DNA of 64,000 nt. Origin: Parapristionchus giblindavisi. Taxonomy: Eukaryota; Nematoda; Chromadorea; Rhabditida; Diplogasteridae. This document shows positions 58,901 to 64,000 of the stretch, piece by piece (position 1 is the first letter of the stretch; each line of letters starts with the position of its first letter). The notes below the pieces were generated by a model. It was not told the origin of the DNA and did no database searches. It saw only the letters and a list, made by a program, of their open reading frames with translations. Location: positions 186,001 through 250,000 of the forward strand of contig CALSFV010000064.1 in assembly GCA_943737045.1 (NCBI GenBank), read 5' to 3'. The translations under genes were made by a program, and so were the position numbers.

Positions 58901-61900
58901 AACATATTGTTTTCGACAAATATCACAAGTTATAAGATATACAACATTTACAGAGTCACAACTAGCATTACACGGTTTATTAGTTAGAAAAATATTATTT
59001 GTAATAGTGCTTATGACTCCTTTGTTCCATCTCATTTTTGGACATATAACACATCGTCTATTATTACATGAAGATCCAATATAATCAGAATATTCTCCCA
59101 ATGTTACAACTGCTCTACCTTCTTCCGTTCTAAGTAACTTATTATAGTTAAAAGGTGGGTTTTGTTTTTTGGAGGGAGGTTTTGCGAGCTGTTATAGGGA
59201 TGCTCATCCCGTGGGCTTGAAGGCAGGTCGAACGGACAATTAGGTGGGGCTGCCACCAAGGGGCGACTCCCTAAATAGGGAACCTCGAACTGGCCAGACC
59301 GCTTTACACCTCCACACTCCGTCCGACCTTTTGTCGCTGTGGATAGGTGGTCACTGCAGTCCTGATCAATAAATAGTAATGATTAATTGAATAGAGTATC
59401 AAAATATAAGCCAGTTAGTATTATTAGCTTAATAAATAAGCCAATATTGTATCAAATGTAATGTATAAAACAGGAAGTGCGAAATGCAGTTGCACTAAAG
59501 AGCGAAGGGGTTGAAGTTTGGTGCGGTACTCCATATGTGGAGTGTCAAGAGAGCTTGGTCAACATTTAGTTGACATAATACTTTTTGAAGGAAGAAGTGA
59601 ATTTATTACGGTAGTGTGATTCTGCATTGGGAAGAAAAGACATTAAATTTTATTGGAATCATAAATTGATGGATGTCTTTCAAAGAACGCTTTAAATTGT
59701 CCAAATTAGATGTGGATGATGAAAAGTTGTTTTGTTTAAGGGTTGATTTAAAGGAAATAAGAATGAGTAGGTGAAATGATTTCGTTAAAGTTATTTTTAA
59801 TAATAATATGGTCGAGAATTCAATAGTAAAGTTGAAATGAGTTTGTCCACAGTACCCGCAAAGTAGTGCGGGCAAGGGACATAGTTACTTCCACGAAGGA
59901 TATATCCAACGTGGTCGCTGTCTAAGTAATGACAGCTGAATACACCTTCCGAGGAAGGCGTTTAGTACATTTATTAAAACATATAGTAACAAAAATATAT
60001 ACGAGAGAGTACATGAAAATACATTATGAAGGCTAGGATTTTCTATGTGTAATTACAAAATGAATAAGTACAAGGAAGATGGATTCTCCAAGGATTGTGG
60101 AGCGGAGCAAGCTCTCACCTACACACAATACAATGGAGAAGAACGACAATTAATGTGATGTACAGTATACATATAAAAACATGCAAATGTACTCTAGTAA
60201 TATTATATAACATGCAATATAGAACTAGTTAAGGCCCCGCTGTTTCGGCCAGGGGTTCTAGACAGCGGAACCCTACTCAGTGGTGTTGGCCATCTTCAGT
60301 AGAACCACCACTGAGTATTGTTATCAAAAATATTGTATAATAGTTAAAGTATGTATCTAATACATACTCATCCCAACTGAACAAATGACATGCACGGAAA
60401 TAAAAGAATGATCAAGTACAATCAAATATAATGGACAATAAAACAAAATCAATATCAAAAGTAATAAGGTTGTCACGAAACTATGAACATGCATGTTTTA
60501 AATAAAGGGTAACTTTTAGACTACAAATAAAGATTATGGAACTCACAAGTCTTATCCTCCTCCCGTCCATAAAGTCATAAAGTATCCGTGGTAGAGAGTA
60601 GATTCATCGTAGAAGGAGAAGTACGGACATCGTAGAGGCAGAGGTAGAGTCAGTGTAGAGGTAGAGGTAGAGGCGGATAGGTGTGTATGATCGAGACTAG
60701 TGGAGTGAAAGTGAGAGAGATGATGATAATAATAGACAGGAGGTAAGGGAAGGTAGATCAAGTCGCATGTCTCTCTCTATTGATTAGTACTCATGAGTAG
60801 TGAGCATTGATCGAGGTATTATGTGTCTATACTAATCTCTACGATATCGATTGATTCAGACATTGAGTACATATTCCAGCATTATTAGTACCATACTTTA
60901 TGGAAATATAAGGACAACCATTTAGAGTTCTAAAAAGTCTCCTATGTATCATCTCTTTCGGGTAATCAATAGAAATAAAGTATTTAACCATTGATTTTAT
61001 TCTTATTTCGAAATCTGTTAATTTTGAACAGTTTCTGAATGTCCGTATAATTTCCCCATGAAGGGTATTCAGTCCCATTCTAATTGGTGAATTTGATTTG
61101 TAGTGAGGATCTTATAACGTTAAATTGATAGTCATCTGTTTTGTTGTACAATGTAGTATTTATTTTACCGTCTATCATTATATTGATTTGAAGGTCTAAG
61201 AATGCACATTCGTTATTTCTTTCATTTGTTCTTTCGAGTGTTAGTGAGTTGTGATACATTTCTTTAGTAATTTCAATGAAGTCCATAGTTTTGTCTGATA
61301 TATGGAATAAATCATCGATATATCTATATGTTTTATTAAGTGAGAATGTTAGAGGATGACCATTTTTAATTTTATCGTAGACGTATTGATATTCCATTAC
61401 TGCCAAAGTCAAATCAGCTATCTGTGGTGAAGCATTATTTCCTTGAGGAATTCCTTTCTCTTGTTTGTAATATGTTCCACCATAAAAAGCGTAACTGTTT
61501 TCAAGAATATATTCAAGCATAAGCTTCACATCGTTTTTGTGATAAGTAATGCCTTTCGAAATCTTGTTTGTTTTATCATAACGAACGTAATTGCCTTGTA
61601 TGTTTATAAATTCGGAGTGGGAATTCTTAAACAATAGATCTATAAGATAGAAAATCTTTTCTTTGACAATTTTATGTGGTAAATTTGTGAAAAGCGAAGC
61701 AAAATCTGCACAGAAAATTTTATTGTTTTGGTGATGACAAGTATTCAATGCTCAGAGTATTTTTCGGCAGCTTATTGTTAGCATGTTATTTAATAGGGTG
61801 GTTTACGAAAGCTCGTTTTCCCCTACAGTAGTTTTTTTTCCAGGATGATCAAGTGCACGAAAGGGACGAGTCAATTGGAGAAAGAAATAGAGAATTGATT

Positions 61901-62333
61901 TGTTTTTAATTAATGTGATAAAGATTAAAATTGAAATAGTTTTATTGTGAACTGATGTGATATAGATTTATCATGAGCTGTAATAAAGGTTTGTGGTCGT
62001 GCATATGAAGGACTATTGAATTGAAAGAATATAAAGAATTGCGAAATACACGGTATGACACAACAAGAGAAATCGATCGGCGACAGAATTAGCAGACAAA
62101 AAGTGTCTGACATGTCTGCGCTCTCGCTTTTTCTTTGTATTCGCTGTGAGACCCAACAACAATATCTGCAGAATTCAGGCATTAATCAGGATTTTTCAAT
62201 ACTTACTAATTACTGTAAGCATGTTCTTTTTCATGATTCAGGAATGGCGCGAATTTTTTCAAATCTGTATTTTTTTCTTATACGGAAATGCCTTCGTGAT
62301 CGCGAACTACACTTTTGGTTTTCTGTATACGGT
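43913..62333 (+). CDS. smo: Smoothened-like Frizzled-class seven-transmembrane receptor (3' end unresolved)
   Basis: Exons: 43913-44080, 44148-44250, 44592-44703, 46451-46538, 50077-50253, 50479-50544, 50791-50906, 51204-51300, 51503-51631, 51774-51844, 52586-52711, 53151-53244, 53769-53910, probably 54013-54039, and a further exon ending at 62333. Order: signal peptide (STVVSLLLTTIILINN), Cys-rich domain (CENSRWACVRAC; EDFCYGVPITHHY; CWEVLGPMLCAIFYRPC; YPVGMCTRTRTACADAI; EFIQCNKT), linker CMFPLVHADHADFKPIVDQC followed by YMPCRSPLIT (Smoothened pattern CxxPLVxTD...C..PC..PL), then TM1 (AVVAGLLAIVFLSTF), TM2 (SFLSIGLYCLLWMIG), TM3 (CVIVSFLIHWSFLSSVAW), TM4 (SISIVYSICAAIGILGVF), DGVSGVCSIG loop and TM5 (SLIIILPSIIFILLAAY). 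The exon near 62096-62333 has a TM6-like ALIRIFQYLLITVSMFFF followed by EWREFF (family AEWERSF). Smoothened transduces Hedgehog signals; Frizzled is the main alternative. Confidence 0.7.
44792..46225. mobile_element. Foldback element family F1, copy 3 (in intron 3 of the Smoothened-like gene)
   Basis: Arms are closely similar to copies 1 and 2 (GCGCCTTTTCCTAAAAAG, TTCGATTGG-type blocks). The left end is type B (GAAAATCGACATAGGTG) and the right end is type A (GTTGTTGAATTCTCTC). The central spacer has CGTGCTCTTTCTTGTCGG-like arms without the hAT-like insert seen in copy 1. Confidence 0.85.
49020..49400. repeat. Pyrimidine-rich low-complexity tract in intron 4 of the Smoothened-like gene
   Basis: CT-rich sequence on the + strand (for example CCTCTGCCTCTGCCTCTCCC at about 49340). 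Open frames here on both strands (Ser-rich and Arg/Glu-rich) are artefacts of the repeat. Confidence 0.7.
49847..50047. mobile_element. MITE family M1, copy 2
   Basis: Starts CATACATGGAAGGGGTACCT and ends CGCCCATGTATG; the interior matches 24512-24703 (GGAGCTCGATTCTACAGGGG). It ends 29 bases before the acceptor of receptor exon 5, so its right end forms part of the 3' splice region. Confidence 0.85.
51955..52390. repeat. Tandem CCGGTCAGG repeats in intron 10 of the Smoothened-like gene
   Basis: Four to five units of the form GGCTCAAAATCCGGTCAGG followed by TTTTTCGATTTT, at about 51998, 52030, 52279 and 52320, with an intervening AT-rich stretch. Short flanks GTATACAAG occur near both ends. 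Probably a noncoding element. Confidence 0.6.
52764..52962. mobile_element. Small TIR element with repeated GCGCACAGCCTTGCC motifs in intron 11
   Basis: Bounded by TAGGTGGGC and GCCCACCTA. The interior has four variants of GCGCACAGCCTTGCCTCCC (52800, 52832, 52893, 52926), three of which follow TTGCGC or CATGCGC. Confidence 0.55.
54135..54215. repeat. Fragment of MITE family M1
   Basis: GGGCGCCGTCACGGGGCCCATTGTAAAATTATGG-type sequence followed by GGAATGCCCCC resembles, inverted, the right part of the M1 copies. Only about 80 bases remain. Confidence 0.4.
54840..55660. mobile_element. TIR element of about 800 bp next to the Penelope-like element
   Basis: CACATTTGCCTTGCGTGCCTAC-like left end (about 54855) and GTAGGCACGTAAGGCAAATG right end (about 55626-55645), with inner arms GGTGGCGAGAACCAGTCAC and GTGACTGGTTCTCGCCACC. 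The left end also has an internal palindrome CCTACGCCGTAACCTCC / GGAGGTTACGGCGTAGG. The interior is AT-rich and noncoding. Confidence 0.75.
55668..60148 (-). mobile_element. Penelope-like retroelement (PLE), full copy
   Basis: Read on the minus strand: 5' region 60148-59194, a long ORF (59193/59101-56360), and a 3' region 56359-55668. The 3' 1.6 kb (55668-57273) is repeated almost exactly at 60148-61750 directly upstream, the partial-tandem arrangement known for PLEs, where the upstream truncated copy supplies promoter sequence (pLTR). The 3' region contains a minisatellite of GTAGAG units (56150-56200) and a structured segment with hammerhead-like motifs (55755-55840). Confidence 0.85.
56360..59101 (-). 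CDS. PLE protein: N-terminal GIY-YIG endonuclease plus reverse transcriptase
   Basis: The frame is open from a stop at about 59193; the first 30 residues before 59101 (PPFNYNKLLRTEEGRAVV) match the usual PLE lead-in, but no ATG precedes residue 23 (CVICPKMRW), so the true start is unclear. From position 59101 there are 913 residues. A Cys cluster (SSCNNRRCVICPKM) is followed at about residues 50-140 by a GIY-YIG nuclease: VVYLITCDICRKQYVGETAQ, then R, H and a Glu-rich LREKELLWIKSL. The middle (about 150-520) is a helical and basic linker. The reverse transcriptase spans about 540-850: YGIPKMHKTPIKFRFITGAH, motif A KIFCADFASLFTNLPH, GIPQGNNASPQIADLTL, catalytic YRYIDDLF, CAFLDLQINI. The C-terminus has a CTQC pair but no second nuclease. 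In classical Penelope elements the nuclease is C-terminal; the permuted order matches the group called Naiad/Chlamys. Confidence 0.9.
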   Translation of the reverse strand: MGEYSDYIGSSCNNRRCVICPKMRWNKGVISTITNNIFLTNKPCNASCDSVNVVYLITCDICRKQYVGETAQTVKDRMSQHRTSFSGNKLNTFLSKHFKENGHTRESFSIDILDHGKNKEELREKELLWIKSLNSAYPLGLNDQIVNFGCISEDINPLSKQSHPFYTLPIQSFKRDRGNRNKKRRMPKYKSTVSVEDIISDISNLEARSLFIYGRQFSHHTLRKLEVYTATNEFNLLSLKIRYKVFSIICPHYWKYYRSKDKCMSKNDILIKLPYFGKFIENISLHQMFNAKVIKDYFRNISDIENPKLCITYSLNSPISSLICNYGKFLKNLTENDISYILNSQCSCSNYPNYINNHYGHVCTGDTGIIKNKELASIFDKGTKYRLQPVCDIQTIINTLKESINDTVTKLSKKNKKPQSLSIDTTENIVNYIIPVIERKLNKIDINRDAQNINRYRKDLDKLKKDFIITMIDKASGNYAFTCKKLYLIFMEKEMNTNHTGERTYKPIDNLDYESKIKDHLKFTLSMSLTRNLDCSLPRIYGIPKMHKTPIKFRFITGAHNSSLKPVSVQLQKIFKFLQNHFRRYCNIKSGRNGTNCFFSIQNTFKVINGLNTCHHQNNKIFCADFASLFTNLPHKIVKEKIFYLIDLLFKNSHSEFINIQGNYVRYDKTNKISKGITYHKNDVKLMLEYILENSYAFYGGTYYKQEKGIPQGNNASPQIADLTLAVMEYQYVYDKIKNGHPLTFSLNKTYRYIDDLFHISDKTMDFIEITKEMYHNSLTLERTNERNNECAFLDLQINIMIDGKINTTLYNKTDDYQFNVIRYPHYKSNSPIRMGLNTLHGEIIRTFRNCSKLTDFEIRIKSMVKYFISIDYPKEMIHRRLFRTLNGCPYISIKYGTNNAGICTQCLNQSIS
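60148..61750 (-). mobile_element. PLE, 5'-truncated tandem copy
   Basis: Matches 55668-57273 essentially base for base, in the same orientation. Truncation falls within the reverse transcriptase (at CACTTGTCATCACC-like sequence, about 61740), beyond which unrelated host sequence begins. A 2-base deletion at about 61110 (GAGGATCTTATAACG versus GAGGATATCTTATAACG in the full copy) shifts the frame. Confidence 0.9.
60839..61748 (-). pseudogene. Truncated, frameshifted PLE reverse transcriptase
   Basis: Two frames, 61748-61080 and 61078-60839, together equal the C-terminal third of the full-length protein, split by the 2-base deletion. It retains motif A onward (KIFCADFASLFTNLPH, GIPQGNNASPQIA, YRYIDDLF) but lacks the nuclease and start. 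Confidence 0.9.
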
Positions 62334-64000
62334 ATGCGCTAAAAGTATAAACCTCCGCCCACTCTTTTCTCCGGTAGGTGTGTCACACCGTGCTATAAAA
62401 GGTAAAAAGGGAGAAGAAGGAAGACAGCTAGAAGAGTTGCTAGAGTTGTACAATGATAATTACTGATAATAGCATTAAAACTGTGATTTACGTATGCATC
62501 TTCACGTCAAATTTGATCACTAAGAGGGCTATCAATTTTTGAACTGTAAATTGGACAGTAAAGTTGGATATTGAGAAATGTGCACTAACGGTCGATCGAT
62601 AATTCTTCTACTTGTCGTTGAAGAAGATGATGAAGTTTATTTCCAAGTACAAAAAATAAAATAGAATAAAAACTATTTGAACTCATACGGTCATTTAAAG
62701 CCACAAAACTGATCAGAGCTGACATTTGAAAAGATGTGATATTGAAATATATATTTTTCTACTTATTCGTGCTCATAAATAATTATCAAAGTAAAAGAAT
62801 GTGAGTAAATATGCCTCCAACAAGCAATTTCTTATATTCAATTTTTTGAGAATGTTGGTAGGCACATCCCCGATTTCAGTTTGTTTCATTACTTCACATA
62901 TGATCATTAAGAGAATAATGGATTTTTAAAATGTAAATTCAACACTAAAATTTGATATTCATTGATAAATGTGCCTATCAACATTCTCAGAAGCACAAGT
63001 ATTTGAATATCTGAAATTACTACTTGGAGGCACTTTTACGCACAGTTCTTGTTTTTATCATTAATTATGAGTACGAATAAGTAGGAAAAAAATATTTCAC
63101 GGATGTCACATCTTATCAAATACGAGATCTGACCACTTGTTTACCTTTCTAAATCTGAAATGACTACTTGGAGGCAGTTTCGAGTGCAGTTCTTGTTTTC
63201 ATTATTAAATATAAGCACGAAAGAGCAGGAAAAAATATTTCACGGATGTCACATCTTATCAAATACAAGATCTGACCACTTGTTTACCTTTCTAAATCTG
63301 AAATGACTACTTGGAGGCAGTTTCGAGTGCAGTTCTTGTTTTTATAATTAATTATGACCACGAATAAGTAGGAAAAAAATATTTCGTTGCTCTCACATCT
63401 TCCCAAATACCATAATCTGACCAGTTTTGATGTTTAAAATGAACGTATGAGCTCAAAACATTTGTATTTATTTTTCTAATGCACATAAAGTGAAAGTTCA
63501 GGCAATTCTACACATTTTGGAAAAAAAAATTTAAAAAAGGATTCGAAATAACTGAACTAACTGCCTACAAACAATTGTCCAACAATACTATGGTAATGTC
63601 GTACATTGGGCCATTGGGCGTTTTGGCACTAAACTCAATGAATAACCAACTTCAGTGTCCAATTTATATTTTAAACATTTCTAGTTCTCTTAATGATCGT
63701 CATGACGCAAAGAAACATACGTAAAACCGACTTTTAAATTAAACGATATTAAAAATTCAAATAACAAATCACATATCTGACCTAACTCTACGTACCGTAA
63801 TCTGACAACATTTTTTCCTCTTCTTCTTCTCTATTTATTTCTCTTTTACTTTTTTAAAATTTTTTATATTCTTTCACTTCAATAGTCCTTCATATGAAAA
63901 TTCTCGTATCAATTTCAACCTTTATCACATTAATTCACAACAAATCTCATTCAAGTTCAATCTTTATTATATGTTTTCATAACAAATAAATTATTTCTTT
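62334..64000. repeat. Noncoding stretch with direct and inverted repeats
   Basis: Three tandem units of about 142-145 bases start at about 63010, 63155 and 63297, each beginning TCTGAAATGACTACTTGGAG and containing GTGCAGTTCTTGTTTT and AAAAAATATTTCACGGATGT. Inverted relatives lie at 62745-62820, and a further repeated segment (TGATCATTAAGAG...) occurs at about 62515, 62900 and inverted at 63690. No gene is supported, apart from a possible short cytoplasmic tail of the receptor at 62334-62466. Confidence 0.6.

Noticed and set aside
59606..59875. Minus-strand 89-residue frame in the PLE 5' region (MPALLCGYCGQTHF)
   Set aside because: No family resemblance and atypical composition; treated as untranslated PLE 5' sequence.

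Overview
The window is eukaryotic, AT-rich DNA. Its genes are split into many short exons (mostly 60-180 bases) separated by many introns of about 45-60 bases plus a few multi-kilobase introns. Acceptors are mostly TTTCAG, but AAG, TAG and GAG endings also occur. Compact introns, tandemly duplicated secreted or enzyme genes and the tRNA-Lys(CUU) genes suggest a nematode or another small ecdysozoan. This is inference; there is no ribosomal or mitochondrial marker.

Layout, left to right. 51-261: last exon of an unknown + strand gene. 262-5563: non-coding, with a cluster of GC-rich palindromes and CT-rich tracts. 5567-17236 (+): a 19-exon membrane-anchored carboxylesterase with an intact Ser-Glu-His triad. 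Its large introns hold foldback transposons and a small antisense Ser/Thr-rich secreted protein gene, whose larger relative sits downstream at 17934-18580 (-). 19003-21930: a Gln-rich protein gene flanked by two tRNA-Lys copies, one damaged. 22234-26194: fragments of a minus-strand gene, a 94-residue secreted Cys-rich protein, and a helical protein ending in a GRPIHP tail; a relative of that tail is encoded at 31669-31839 (-). 26238-31575: an almost gene-free block of at least six unrelated foldback (inverted-repeat) elements, one carrying a tRNA-like sequence. 34138-34470: another tRNA-like-bearing terminal-inverted-repeat element. 34723-36675 (+): a BTB-like protein. 36988-40258 and 40432-43162 (-): two tandem acyl-CoA thioesterase II genes with identical exon structure, the first carrying a dead Tc1/mariner element in intron 2. 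43913 to about 62333 (+): a Smoothened-like Frizzled-class receptor whose introns hold several repeats. About 8 kb of mobile DNA, including a complete Penelope-like retroelement and a partial tandem copy (minus strand), lies between its TM5 and candidate TM6 exons. 62334-64000: tandem and inverted repeats.

The most notable items are (i) the Smoothened-like receptor, (ii) a domain-permuted Penelope-like element with its GIY-YIG nuclease ahead of the reverse transcriptase, in a partial-tandem arrangement with nearly identical sequence, (iii) the density and nesting of foldback elements, with target-site duplications and an intact empty site readable within the window, and (iv) the tandem thioesterases, both lacking two of the three usual catalytic residues.
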